A stretch of 64,000 nt of DNA from Frondihabitans sucicola (GTDB lineage Bacteria > Actinomycetota > Actinomycetes > Actinomycetales > Microbacteriaceae). Where the stretch lies: NCBI RefSeq assembly GCF_030296615.1, contig NZ_AP027732.1, forward strand, positions 2,795,042 through 2,859,041, written 5' to 3'. The translations under genes were made by a program, and so were the position numbers. Within the stretch, counting starts at the first letter, position 1. Each line of letters begins with the position of its first letter. The notes beneath the pieces are model-generated. The model searched no databases and was not told where the DNA came from. It saw nothing but the letters and a program-made list of their open reading frames with translations. Of this stretch, positions 51,644-61,546 are shown one piece after another.

Positions 51644-54629
51644 TCAGACGGACGGTTCCGGAGATTCCTCGAGGCCGTAGAACCCCGCCTCGAAGACGTG
51701 ACGAGCGCGCCGCGTGGTGGCGAGGTAGTCCTCTTCGAGCTGCGTCGCCGAGCCCGGCGGGTACTCGAGGAGCCGCGCGACGGCCTCCAGCTGACGGCGG
51801 TCCGTCGGCAGGACGTCGCTCGTGCGCGAGGTCCAGAGCATGACCGCGGAGCGTGCGCGGGAGGCGATGACCCAGGCGTCGCGCAGACGATCGGCGTCGG
51901 GGGCCGAGACCAGCCCCGCCTCGACCGCCGCGGCGAGGGCGGTCAGGGTCGACGGGGTCCGGAGCCCGGGTACGGCTGCTGCGTGCTGAAGCTGCAGGAG
52001 CTGCACGAACCACTCGACGTCGCTCAGCGAGCCGCGGCCCAGCTTGAGGTGCCTGGACGGATCGGCCCCCTTCGGAAGGCGCTCGGACTCGACCCGCGCC
52101 TTGATGCGCTTGACCTCTCGGACGTCCTGGTCGGACAAACGAGTCGGATACCGCACCGTGTCGGCGAGGGACTCGAAATCGTTCAGCAGCGACTCGTCTC
52201 CGGCAGCGCCTCGAGCGCGCAGGAGTGCCTGCGCCTCCCACGTCAGCGCCCAGCGGGCGTAGTAGGCCGCGTACGCGTCGAGCGACCGCACGACCGGGCC
52301 GTTCTTGCCCTCCGGGCGTAGATCGGCGTCGAGGTCGAGGGCACCAGCGGGTCGTCGGTGAAGCGGTGAAGGTCGGCGACGATCTGGCTCGCTCGGGACT
52401 GCGCCGTCGCGTCGTCGGGATCGACCGCCCGGTAGACGAAGAGGACGTCGGCGTCGGATCCGAAGCCGAGCTCCTCGCCGCCGTAGCGCCCGAGGGCGAT
52501 GACGGCGAACTCGAGCCCGTCGGCCTTCCCGTCGCGGCGGGCGAGCGCGAGCGCTCCCGCGATGGTCGCCGTCATGATCGCCGAGAGCCCGCGGCCGAGG
52601 TCGTCGATCGTGACCACTCCGACGATGGCGCCGAGGGCGATCCGCAGGATCTCGCGCCGACGGGAACCGCGCAGCACCTGCGCCGCGGCCGTCGTGTCGT
52701 CGTGCCGGGCGAGCGTGGCGCGCGTCTCGTCGGCGAGCGTCTCGAGGCTCCGGGGTCGGAGATCGTCGTCGTCCTCGAGCCACGACGCCGCTTCGGGGAT
52801 GCGCTCGAGCAGGTCGGCGACGAACCGCGAACTCGACAGGACCGTCGTCAGACGCTGGGCGGCGCCGGACGAGTCGCGCAGCATCCGGAGGAACCAGTAC
52901 GACTCCCCCAGTCCGTCGCTGAGCCGACGGAACGCCAGGAGCCCCAGATCTGGATCGGTGCCGTCGGCGAACCACTGGAGCATGGCCGGCAAGAGGTGCC
53001 GCTGAATGCTGGCGCGCCTCGACACCCCGCTCGTCATGGCGGCGAGGTGCGCGAGCGCGCCGCGCGGGTCGCGGAAGCCGATCGCGGCGAGTCGTGCGAC
53101 GGCTGAGTCGGTGGAGAGGGCCAGCTCTTCTTCGGGGCGGCGCGCGACCGCGGTCAGCAGCGGACGGTAGAACAGGCGCTCGTGCAGGTTGCGCACGCGG
53201 CGTTTGATCGCGTGCCAGTGCTCGACCAGCTCTTCTGCGGACGGGGCCAGCCCCGTCGCCCTGGCCAGGATGCGGAGCTCTTCCTCGCCGGTGGGCATCA
53301 GGTGCGTGCGGCGGAGCCGCGACAGTTGGATCCGGTGCTCCAGGAGGCGGAGCTCGCGGTAGTCGCGATCGAACTCCGTCGCCTCCGCTCGGCCCACGTA
53401 GCCCTCGCGGACGAGGGCCCCGAGAGCGCCGAGCGTCGACCGCTGCCGGATGTCGGCGTCGCCCTGCCCGTGGACGAGCTGCAGGAGCTGGATGGTGAAC
53501 TCGATGTCGCGAAGACCCCCGGACCGAGCTTGAGCTGACGGTCGACCTGATCGGCGGGGATGTGCGCCGTCACGCGCTCCCGCATCTTCTGCACGGACTC
53601 CACGAAGTTCTCGGTGGAGGCGACCGACCAGACGAGCGGGGAGAGCTTCTCGACGTACTCCTGACCGAGCTCGTGGTCACCCGCGATCGGCCGGGCCTTG
53701 AGGAGCGCCTGGAACTCCCACGGCTTGGCCCAGCGCTCGTAGTAGGCCAGGTGCGACGACAGCGTGCGGACGAGAGCGCCGTTCTTGCCCTCGGGGCGCA
53801 GATTGGCGTCGACCTCCCAGAGCGGCTCCTCGGGCCCGAGGTCGGACAGGGTGCGCGTCATGTGGACGGCGAGGCGGGTGGCGATCTCGACGGCGCGCGC
53901 AGGATCGAGACCCTCCCGCGCGTCGGCGACGAAGATCACGTCGACATCGCTGAGGTAGTTGAGTTCCCGAGCCCCCGTCTTGCCCATGGCGATGATGGAG
54001 AGCCGGGTGGCAGCGATCTCGTCGGCGTCGAAGGCGACCTCGCGCCTGGCCACGTCGAGCGCTGCCTCGAGCGCCGCCCCGGCGAGATCGGCCAGCGCGG
54101 CGGCGACGACGTCGAGGCCCGCTACAGGATCGTAGAGGCCGAGGTCGAATGCCGCCAGGGCTACGAGGCACTCGCGGTAGGTCACCCGCAGGGCCATCCG
54201 GGCGTCGTCGCCCGTCAATCCCTGGACGGCAGCCAGCAGGTCCCGTTCGTAGTCGTCCTGGTGCGGGACCGTCCAGACCTTCCTGCGCAGGACGTCGAGA
54301 GCCTCCGGACGCCGCAACAGGAACTCGGCGAGCCCCTCGGAGGCGCCGAGGACCAGCATCAGCCGGTCGCCGGGACGCTCGTCGGTGTGGGTCGGGCTGG
54401 GCGCTGTCGCTGCAGCGAGCAACCGGCCGACCGCTTCGGGCGATCGCTCGACGAGGCGCGACAGCCGAATCAGGGCCCGGTCGGGGTCCGCGCTCTGCGA
54501 CAGGGCGGGCAGGAAGCCCGCGACCGACGGCTGTCGTTCGATCAGCTGGTCGAGCAGGTCGCGGCTGGCACGGAGGTCGGCGAACCCGTAACGCGCCAGG
54601 TCGGTGAGGGCTGTGGCGGCGCGAGGCAT
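51644..54629 (-). CDS. glnE: Glutamine synthetase adenylyltransferase/deadenylase (two frameshifts as read)
   Basis: About 995 residues when two bases are restored (C/G runs at 53516-53520 and 52339-52341). Both nucleotidyltransferase halves are present: SIIAMGKTGARELNYLSDVDVIFV (deadenylase side, near 210) and VIALGRYGGEELGFGSDADVLFVY (adenylylase side, near 690), each followed by LRPEGKNG. It modifies a tyrosine of GSI to turn it off when nitrogen is sufficient. It follows glnA2 by 21 bases. Confidence 0.93.
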
Positions 54630-54650
54630 CGGGTGATCGGTCTGAGAGGT

Positions 54651-55987
54651 CTACAGCATCTCGAGATTGGACCGGAGTTCGAATGGCGTCACCTGGGCGC
54701 GGTACTCCTTCCATTCTTGACGCTTGTTCTTCAGCACGTAGTTGAAGACGTGCTCGCCGAGCGTTTCGGCGACGAGTTCGGAGCCTTCCATCAGCGACAG
54801 GGCGTGGTCCAGGCTCGCCGGCAACTGGCTGTACCCGAGCGCGCGGCGCTCCGCGTCGCTGAGGCTCCAGACATTGTCTTCGGCCTCGGCGGGAAGCTCG
54901 TACCCCTCTTCGATGCCCTTGAGGCCCGCGGCCAGCAGCAGGGAGAAAGCCAGGTACGGGTTGGCCGCGGAGTCGATGGCGCGGTACTCGACGCGGCTCG
55001 ACTGGCCCTTGTTGGGCTTGTAGAGCGGGACCCGGACGAGAGCGGAGCGGTTGTTGTGGCCCCACGTGACGAAGCTCGGAGCCTCGTCACCGCCCCAGAG
55101 GCGCTTGTAGCTGTTGACGAACTGATTCGTGACGGCTGTGATCTCCGGCGCGTGCTTCAGGAGCCCGGCGATGAACTGCCGACCGATCTTCGAGAGCTGG
55201 TACTCGGCGCCGGCCTCGTAGAACGCGTTGGCGTCGCCCTCGAAGAGCGAGAAGTGGGTGTGCATGCCCGAGCCCGGCTGACCCTGCAGAGGCTTCGGCA
55301 TGAAGGTGGCGTAGACGCCCTGCTCGATCGCGACCTCTTTGACCACCGTACGGAAGGTCATGATGTTGTCGGCCATCGTCAACGCGTCGGCGTAGCGGAG
55401 GTCGATCTCGTTCTGACCCGGGCCGGCCTCGTGGTGGCTGAACTCGACCGAGATGCCGAGGTCTTCGAGCATGCGGACCGAGCGGCGGCGGAAGTCGTGG
55501 GCGGTGCCGCCTGGAACGTTGTCGAAGTAGCCGGCCTGGTCGACCGGCTCCGGGCCGTCCGGACCGATCTTCGACGACTTGAGCAGGTAGAACTCGACCT
55601 CGGGGTGCGTGTAGAAGGTGAAGCCGCGGTCGCCGGCGCGAGCCAGCGTGCGCTTGAGTACGTTGCGAGGATCGGCCACACCCGGCGTGCCGTCGGGGGT
55701 CGTGATGTCGCAGAACATGCGCGCGGTCGGGTCTTCGGTGCTGCGCCAGGGCAGGATCTGGAAGGTGGTGGGGTCGGGATGGAGAAGCACGTCCGCTTCG
55801 AACGACCGGGTCAGGCCCTCGATGGCCGAACCGTCGATGCCGACGCCTTCGGCGAACGCTCCTCGACCTCGGCCGGCGCGATGGCCACCGATTTGAGGGT
55901 ACCGATCACGTCGGTGAACCAGAGTCGGATGAACTTGATGCCCCGCTCTTCGATGGTACGAAGAACGAAGTCGGTTTGCTTGTCCAT
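54651..55987 (-). CDS. glnA2: Second glutamine synthetase, GlnA2 type (frameshifted as read)
   Basis: About 445 residues when one G is restored at 55859-55862. The N-terminus MDKQTDFVLRTIEERGIKFIRLWFTD and the body (FYTHPEVEFYLLK, GSGMHTHFSLFEGD, NNRSALVRVP) are those of a GSI-like enzyme. It is the same size as the actinobacterial GlnA2 found beside glnE. The region matching the GSI adenylylation loop reads EEGYELPAEAEDNVW, so a tyrosine is kept. It is coupled to glnE and divergent from nadE by 36 bases. Confidence 0.9.
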
Positions 55988-56023
55988 TCAGGCCCTTTCT
56001 GCTCCCCCGATAGGCTAGTGGCT

Positions 56024-57760
56024 ATGCCCCGACTCCGCTTGGCGCTCGCGCAGACGAATCCTCTGGTTGGAGATCTCGCGGGTAACGCAGACCAGATCGT
56101 CCGAGCGGCGCGGGCCGCGCGAGACGCCGGCGCCGACCTCGTGGCGTCGGGCGAGATGAGCCTGACCGGCTACCCGATCGAAGACCTCGCGTCGCGTCCG
56201 AGCTTCCTCGAGGCCAGCCACCGCGCCGTCGTCGCGCTGGCCGAACGACTCGAGGCCGAGGGGCTCGGAGACCTCGCCGTCGTCGTCGGACACCCCGACG
56301 GGCCGTTCGAACCTCGCCTGCTCGACACCTCGAACGCACCGACGGCGATCGCCAAGAACTGCGCGAGCGTCCTGCAGGGCGGGCGTGTCGTGACCACGAC
56401 CGCGAAGTACCACCTGCCCAACTACTCGGTCTTCGACGAGTACCGCGTCTTCATCCCGGGTGACGAGCTCCTGGTGATCCGGATCAAGGGCATCGACGTC
56501 GCCCTCATCATCTGCGAAGACCTCTGGCGCGACGGCGGGCCGGTCGGGCGTGTCCTCGACGCCGGAGCGGGTCTGCTGCTCGTGATCAATGCGAGCCCGT
56601 TCGTCGCCGACAAAGACGAGGTGAGGCTTCCCCTCGTGACGCGTCGAGCCACGGAGAACGACACGCTCGTCGCCTACGTGAACCTCGTCGGCGGTCAAGA
56701 CGACCTCCTTTTCGACGGTGACAGCGTCGTGGTCGACGGGAGCGGCGCGATCCTGGCCCGTGCTCCTCAGTGGCGCGAGCACGTGCTGACCGTCGATCTC
56801 GACCCGCAGGCATCGGAGAACCGCGAGTTGCCCGCCGGCATCCGCCGGGTCGACGTGTCGGCGAGGGCGTTCGGTCTCTACAACGCCCTCGCGCCCGACA
56901 TCGCCGAGCTGCCCGACGACCGGGAGCAGCTCTGGAACGCCCTCGTGGTCGGCACTCGCGACTACGTCGAGAAGAACGGCTTCGGATCGGTCGTCCTGGG
57001 CCTCTCGGGCGGTATCGACTCCGCCGTGTGCGCGGCCATCGCGGCGGACGCCATCGGAGGCGACCGGGTGTACGGCGTCTCGATGCCGTCGCAGTGGTCG
57101 TCCGACCACTCGCGCAGCGACGCCGACGACGTCGCGGAGCGCATCGGCGTCAGGTACTCGGTGGAGCCCATCGCCGACCTCGTCGAGCCGTTCGAACGCC
57201 AACTCCACCTGACCGGACTGGCGGCCGAGAACGTCCAGGCCCGAGCGCGAGCGCTGATCCTGATGGGGCTGTCGAACCTCGACGGCCACCTCGTCCTCAC
57301 GACCGGCAACAAGACCGAGTTGTCGGTCGGCTACTCGACGATCTACGGCGACTCGGTCGGCGGCTTCGCCCCGATCAAAGACGTCCCGAAGACGATGGTC
57401 TGGGAACTCGCACGGTGGCGCAACGAGTTCGCTGAATCGCGAGGCGAGCGCGGCCCGATCCCGGAGAACTCGATCACGAAACCTCCGTCGGCGGAACTCC
57501 GCCCCGGCCAGGTCGACCAGGACACCCTCCCGCCGTACGAGATCCTCGACGGCATTCTCGACGCCTACATCACGAAAGCCCTCGGTGCCGCCGACGTCGT
57601 CGCGCTCGGCTACGACGCCGACGTGGTGGCAGAGGTGACGAAGCTCGTCGATCGCTCCGAGTGGAAGCGCCGCCAGGGCGCCATCGGGCCGAAGATCTCC
57701 GGAATGGCTTTCGGCCGCGACCGCCGGCTGCCCATCACGTACCGTCCGACCGGCCTCTGA
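56024..57760 (+). CDS. nadE: Glutamine-dependent NAD+ synthetase
   Basis: A 578-residue two-domain enzyme that amidates deamido-NAD+. The N-terminal nitrilase-type glutaminase has its triad in SGEMSLTGYP, TTAKYHLPNY and LIICEDLWRDGG; the synthetase domain has the P-loop GLSGGIDSAVCAA near residue 325 and LTTGNKTELSVGYST. I chose ATG 56024 because homology starts there (MPRLRLALAQTNP). It stands apart from other NAD genes. Confidence 0.95.
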   Translation: MPRLRLALAQTNPLVGDLAGNADQIVRAARAARDAGADLVASGEMSLTGYPIEDLASRPSFLEASHRAVVALAERLEAEGLGDLAVVVGHPDGPFEPRLLDTSNAPTAIAKNCASVLQGGRVVTTTAKYHLPNYSVFDEYRVFIPGDELLVIRIKGIDVALIICEDLWRDGGPVGRVLDAGAGLLLVINASPFVADKDEVRLPLVTRRATENDTLVAYVNLVGGQDDLLFDGDSVVVDGSGAILARAPQWREHVLTVDLDPQASENRELPAGIRRVDVSARAFGLYNALAPDIAELPDDREQLWNALVVGTRDYVEKNGFGSVVLGLSGGIDSAVCAAIAADAIGGDRVYGVSMPSQWSSDHSRSDADDVAERIGVRYSVEPIADLVEPFERQLHLTGLAAENVQARARALILMGLSNLDGHLVLTTGNKTELSVGYSTIYGDSVGGFAPIKDVPKTMVWELARWRNEFAESRGERGPIPENSITKPPSAELRPGQVDQDTLPPYEILDGILDAYITKALGAADVVALGYDADVVAEVTKLVDRSEWKRRQGAIGPKISGMAFGRDRRLPITYRPTGL

Positions 57761-57771
57761 CTCGGCAAGCC

Positions 57772-57954
57772 CTAGCTGTTCTCGGCCTCTTCGGCGGCCC
57801 ACTTCTCGCTGTTGGCCTTGATCTGCTCGAGGGCGTGCTCGGCCTCGGCCCGCGTGGCGTACGGGCCGGCGCGGTCGACGGCGGGCGAGACCATGCCCTC
57901 CTCGACCTGGTGCGTCTTCGTGTTGAACCAGAACTGGTTGTCGTTGTCAGCCAT
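57772..57954 (-). CDS. SPOR-domain-like small protein
   Basis: A 60-residue protein, WFNTKTHQVEEGMVSPAVDRAGPYATRAEAEHALEQI, that resembles the short actinobacterial SPOR/methionine-aminopeptidase-neighbour family. It has a single small alpha/beta fold and an acidic tail. Function unknown. It is convergent with nadE, 11 bases away, and lies two genes from map. Confidence 0.75.
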   Translation of the reverse strand: MADNDNQFWFNTKTHQVEEGMVSPAVDRAGPYATRAEAEHALEQIKANSEKWAAEEAENS

Positions 57955-57977
57955 GTCCGCAGACTAGCGTGAAGGCA

Positions 57978-58446
57978 TGGTCGCGGCACGGGGCGGCTCC
58001 CCCGCCGAGACGCTCGACGCGCGGCCGGGCAGCCCCTCCGCTGGGGATACCCCCGCGAACGCGACGCCCGCACCTCCCTGATGGACGCCGGGCACCTCGC
58101 CTTGGCATCTCGCTCGGCACGACCTCGCCGTTCGGCGGACGGCCGGTCCGTCGCCCTCGACCATCGAGGGGAGGTGGTCCGAGACCGCGATCGCAGGACC
58201 AGGGAGCGACTCGAAGAGGAGTGGTCGCTTCGGGTCGGCGCCGAGGCTCTCGATGCCCTCGATCGGGCACTGCGGGATGTGCTGGAGTCGCCCGGTCTCC
58301 CGGCCACCCTCGATCCTGCGCCCGTGGACTGGCGCGCTCAGGGGCGGTATCGGCGCCTCACCGAGCTGTTCGTCGCGGATCCTGCCGGCCACCTGCCGCG
58401 GTTTCCGGTAATGCTGCACCGTGGCGGATACCCCGACGGCAGCTGA
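57978..58446 (+). pseudogene. Decayed MarR-like regulator
   Basis: The C-terminal part, from 58129 on, reads ADGRSVALDHRGEVVRDRDRR to a PVMLHRGGYPDGS tail in one frame and matches the wing, dimer helix and tail of a MarR-like regulator. Upstream, an ATG at 57978 opens a frame that ends after 34 codons, and remnants (RWGYPRERDARTSL, SLGTTSPFGGRP) are spread over three frames. The recognition helix is not recoverable. It is either a true relic or a gene hit by several sequencing errors. The map start lies 50 bases downstream. Confidence 0.4.
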
Positions 58447-58495
58447 CGCCCCGCCGTGCGAACCGAGCCCGGCCCGAGACCCTAAGCTTGAGAAC

Positions 58496-59359
58496 ATGCC
58501 CCGGGATCAACACGGTCATCTGACGCCCGGCCGGATCTCAGCGCAGCGTCCGGTCTCCGCGTCCATCGCCCGTCCCGAGTATGTCGGCAAGGCCGCACCC
58601 GCACCGTACGACGGCGGCGACCTCTACGACGCCGACGAGATCGAGGCGATCCGGCGAAGCAGCAGGATCGCGTCCGACGCCATCACCGCGGTCGGCGAAG
58701 CCATCCGTCCCGGCATCACGACCGATCAGCTCGACGTCGTCGCGCACGAGTACGTCACCTCGCACGGCGCGTACCCGTCGACTCTGGGGTATCGCGGCTT
58801 CCCGAAATCGGTCTGCACCTCGGTCAACGAGGTCATCTGCCACGGAATCCCCGACGACACCGTCCTGGTCGACGGCGACATCGTCAACATCGACATCACG
58901 GCGTTCCAGGAGGGTGTCCACGGCGACACCAATCGCACCTTCGTCGTCGGCGAGGGGTCTGCAGCGGCGGTCGACCTCGTCGAGCGCACGCGCGAGGCGC
59001 TGAACCGCGGCATCAAGGCGGTCGCGCCCGGGCGGCAGGTCAACGTGATCGGTCGCGCGATCGAGGTGTACGCCAAGCGATTCGGCTACGGCGTCGTGCA
59101 CGACTACACCGGACACGGTGTCGGGCGCGCCTTCCACTCCGGCCTGATCATCCCGCACTACGACGCGCCGCAGTACGACGACGTGATGGAGGTCGGCATG
59201 GTCTTCACCATCGAGCCGATGCTGACCCTCGGCGGTACCGAGGCCGACATCTGGCCGGACGACTGGACCGTCACCACCCGCGACAAGTCGCTGACCGCCC
59301 AGTTCGAACACACCCTCGTCGTCACCGAGCGCGGCGCCGAGGTCTTGACGACCTATTGA
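58496..59359 (+). CDS. map: Methionine aminopeptidase type Ic
   Basis: A 287-residue M24 metallopeptidase that removes initiator methionine. Metal ligands lie in VNIDITAF, HGDTNRTF, TGHGVGRAFHSG, FTIEPM and QFEHTL. A 40-residue Pro-rich N-terminal extension (GRISAQRPV...RPEYVGKAAPAPYDG) marks the actinobacterial MetAP1c type, which contacts the ribosome. I chose ATG 58496 because this extension begins there. Confidence 0.95.
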   Translation: MPRDQHGHLTPGRISAQRPVSASIARPEYVGKAAPAPYDGGDLYDADEIEAIRRSSRIASDAITAVGEAIRPGITTDQLDVVAHEYVTSHGAYPSTLGYRGFPKSVCTSVNEVICHGIPDDTVLVDGDIVNIDITAFQEGVHGDTNRTFVVGEGSAAAVDLVERTREALNRGIKAVAPGRQVNVIGRAIEVYAKRFGYGVVHDYTGHGVGRAFHSGLIIPHYDAPQYDDVMEVGMVFTIEPMLTLGGTEADIWPDDWTVTTRDKSLTAQFEHTLVVTERGAEVLTTY

Positions 59360-59412
59360 TCCTGCGGTCGCGACGTCGTCGCGCACCGTGACCCAACCAG
59401 AGAGGCTCACCC

Positions 59413-60174
59413 ATGGCAACCAAGGCAGTGGGAATCGACATCGGCGGTACCGGAATCAAGGGCGCGATCGTCGACGTCGACAGCGGCGAACTGCTGACCG
59501 ACCGGCTCAAGAAGTCGACGCCCGAGGGCGGGGAGCCCGATGCGATCGTCGCGGTCGTCAAGCAGATCATCGACGAGCTGGGCGACGAAGCGGACGACCT
59601 CCACGTGGGCGTGTGCTTCCCCGCGGCCATCATGGACGGCAAGACCTTGTCAGCGGCGAACGTCTCGAAGAAGTGGATCGGCTTCGAGGCCGAGAAGCTG
59701 TTCGAGAAGACGCTGGGCAAGCCGATCCACTTCGTCAACGACGCGGATGCCGCCGGCTACGCCGAGGCCCGCTACGGCGCCGCGAAGGGGGTGAGCGGGC
59801 TCGTCATCATGACGACCCTCGGCACGGGGATCGGAACGGCCCTGCTCAACGACGGGGTGCTCATCGTCAACGCCGAGCTCGGCCACCTCGAGATCGAGGG
59901 CAAGGACTACGAGACGAAGGCATCGTTCGCGGCCAAGGAGCGCGACGACCTGTCGTGGAAGCACTGGGCCAAGCGCCTGCAGAAGTACTACTCCCGGCTC
60001 GAGGCTCTGCTCTACCCGCGGCTTATCATCGTCGGAGGCGGCGTGTCGAAGCAGTACCAGGAATTTCTGCCGCTTCTCGACCTCCGAGCCGAGATCGTGC
60101 CGGCGAAGCTCCGGAACAACGCCGGGATCCTCGGTGCCGCGGCCCTCGCATCCGAGTCGAAACCCGCGTTCTGA
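59413..60174 (+). CDS. ppgK: Polyphosphate glucokinase
   Basis: A 253-residue ROK-fold glucokinase that uses polyphosphate or ATP. The phosphate loop is GIDIGGTGIKGAIVDV (7-22); NDADAAGYAEARYG and LGTGIGTAL follow, then NAELGHLEIEGKDYETKAS, the ROK segment with the glucose-binding Glu and His. It is 53 bases downstream of map and probably in the same unit. PpgK is typical of actinobacteria. Confidence 0.94.
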   Translation: MATKAVGIDIGGTGIKGAIVDVDSGELLTDRLKKSTPEGGEPDAIVAVVKQIIDELGDEADDLHVGVCFPAAIMDGKTLSAANVSKKWIGFEAEKLFEKTLGKPIHFVNDADAAGYAEARYGAAKGVSGLVIMTTLGTGIGTALLNDGVLIVNAELGHLEIEGKDYETKASFAAKERDDLSWKHWAKRLQKYYSRLEALLYPRLIIVGGGVSKQYQEFLPLLDLRAEIVPAKLRNNAGILGAAALASESKPAF

Positions 60175-60187
60175 GCTCGAGCCCCGT

Positions 60188-60257
60188 GCCGCAAGACGTT
60201 TTACGGACATTTCGACCTGCCGCGGCGGGTCTAAATGTCCGTAAAACGTGTTGCGGC
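60188..60257. repeat. 25-bp long inverted repeat downstream of ppgK
   Basis: Arms 60188-60212 and 60233-60257 are complementary at 24 of 25 positions around 20 bases. The core is ACGTTTTACGGACATTT. GC-rich direct repeats of CGCGCCTCG-type (60258-60305) follow, up to the rnpB end. It may terminate ppgK, or be another small palindromic element. Confidence 0.65.
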
Positions 60258-60321
60258 CGCGCGCCTCGCGGCGCGCCTCGCTGCGGGCCTCGCTGCGCGC
60301 CGCGCAGGACACAGGTGGGAA

Positions 60322-60714
60322 GGGCGAATGGGCCGGCTATTACGCCGGGTTCTGTCCGGGCGTCGTGCACGCACGACGCCGTGGACGGCCATCTATCTCG
60401 GCGCTACGTTGCCGCAGCGCTCCAGCGGTCTACCCGAGAACTCGGCGAGCCACCTCGAACGTTCTCTGTCTGACCTTGCTCCGGGCGAGGTTTACCTAGC
60501 CGGCCGGTCACCCGAACCGCTGGTGGTCTCTTACACCACCGTTTCACCCTTACCCCGGGCCCTTTCGGGCCCGTGGCGGTCTGCTTTCTGTTGCACTGTC
60601 TCGCGGGTTGCCCCGGGTGGGTGTTACCCACCGCCCTGCTCTGTGGAGCCCGGACGTTCCTCGGCACATGCCCTTTCGGGAATGCGACGCGACCGTCTTG
60701 CCGACCCATTCGCC
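60322..60714 (-). ncRNA. rnpB: RNase P RNA, type A
   Basis: On the minus strand the conserved GAGGAACGTCCGGGCTCCAC (60655-60636) is the P4 5' strand, and ACAGAACCCGG near 60352-60342 is the P4 3' strand. The ends pair as P1: GGCGAATGGG at the 5' end and CCCATTCGCC at the 3' end. The RNA cleaves tRNA precursors with the RnpA protein. Length about 393 bases is normal for an actinobacterium. The exact ends are estimated from the P1 helix. Confidence 0.95.
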
Positions 60715-60754
60715 TAGAGAAGTGTAGCGGGCTCGGGGCGTCGGCCCGAGGCGC

Positions 60755-61495
60755 CTAGATACCGGATTCGTCGGTGCGAACCAGGATCGCGTCGCTCGTC
60801 GGGCAGAGCAGGACGTCGTCGGGTGCTGCGGCCCGCACAGTGGCGAGATCGTTGCCGGTCAACTCCACGCCGCTGGCGCTCGAGACGCGGGCTCGCAGGT
60901 GCGAGGCGCCGATCCCGTAGCGCTCGCGCTGACGCTCGTAGAGGGCGAGGAGGTCGGCCGGCACCTTCTGCGCGATGGTCGTGCGGTTCGCCGTGGCGTG
61001 CGTGCGCTCGGACTCGACGGTGGCGAGCGAGGCTTCGCGTTCGGCGTCGAGTTCGCCCCGCTTGGCGGCGAGCTCGTCGAGCTCGCCCTGGGTGGCTTCG
61101 ACGACGGCGCCGGACTGCTCGACTCGATCCATCACCTCGAGTTCGACGTCTTCGAGGTCGCTCTGCCGGTTCGCCAGGGCGGTCAACTCTTGTTCGAGGG
61201 CCTGGATGTCTTTCTGGGAAGAGCTGCTCTGCAGTCGTTCGTGGTCGCGCTTCACGCGGGCTTCGACGACCGCGACGTCGGACTCGATGCGGCCGAGCTC
61301 GCGGCGGGCGTCCTCCGCGGTTCCTTCCTCGGTCGTGAGGCGCGCGCGCAGGGTGGCCGTCTGCTTGTCGAGCTCGGCCAGGGCAGCGTTCTCCGGGAGC
61401 TGACGAGCCCGGTGGGCGAGCTGCTGCAGCGTCGTGTCGAGCTGCTGGAGGTCGAGCAGGAGAGCCTGATCGGAGGGGCTGGCTTTGAGGGGCAT
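60755..61495 (-). CDS. Coiled-coil protein with degenerate C4 zinc-ribbon
   Basis: A 246-residue protein with a long antiparallel coiled coil (about residues 30-170: ELDKQTATLRARL, LGRIESDVAVVEARVKRDHERL). The family (CT398-like/zinc-ribbon of Rv2229c type) ends in a CxxC...CxxCG ribbon; here the region reads RVSSASGVELTG ... LLCPTSDAILV, with only one of four cysteines left. It lies 49 bases downstream of the Nif3-like gene, as is usual. Function unknown. Confidence 0.85.
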   Translation of the reverse strand: MPLKASPSDQALLLDLQQLDTTLQQLAHRARQLPENAALAELDKQTATLRARLTTEEGTAEDARRELGRIESDVAVVEARVKRDHERLQSSSSQKDIQALEQELTALANRQSDLEDVELEVMDRVEQSGAVVEATQGELDELAAKRGELDAEREASLATVESERTHATANRTTIAQKVPADLLALYERQRERYGIGASHLRARVSSASGVELTGNDLATVRAAAPDDVLLCPTSDAILVRTDESGI

Positions 61496-61546
61496 GTTCG
61501 TCTCACTCGGTTGTGGTGCGTTGCTGGGCAGGGGTGGGCGCCGGGT

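Noticed and set aside
51644-54629. Two or three separate short glnE-like genes
   Set aside because: The parts are consecutive segments of one protein in order, without internal start sites, and two single bases rejoin them.
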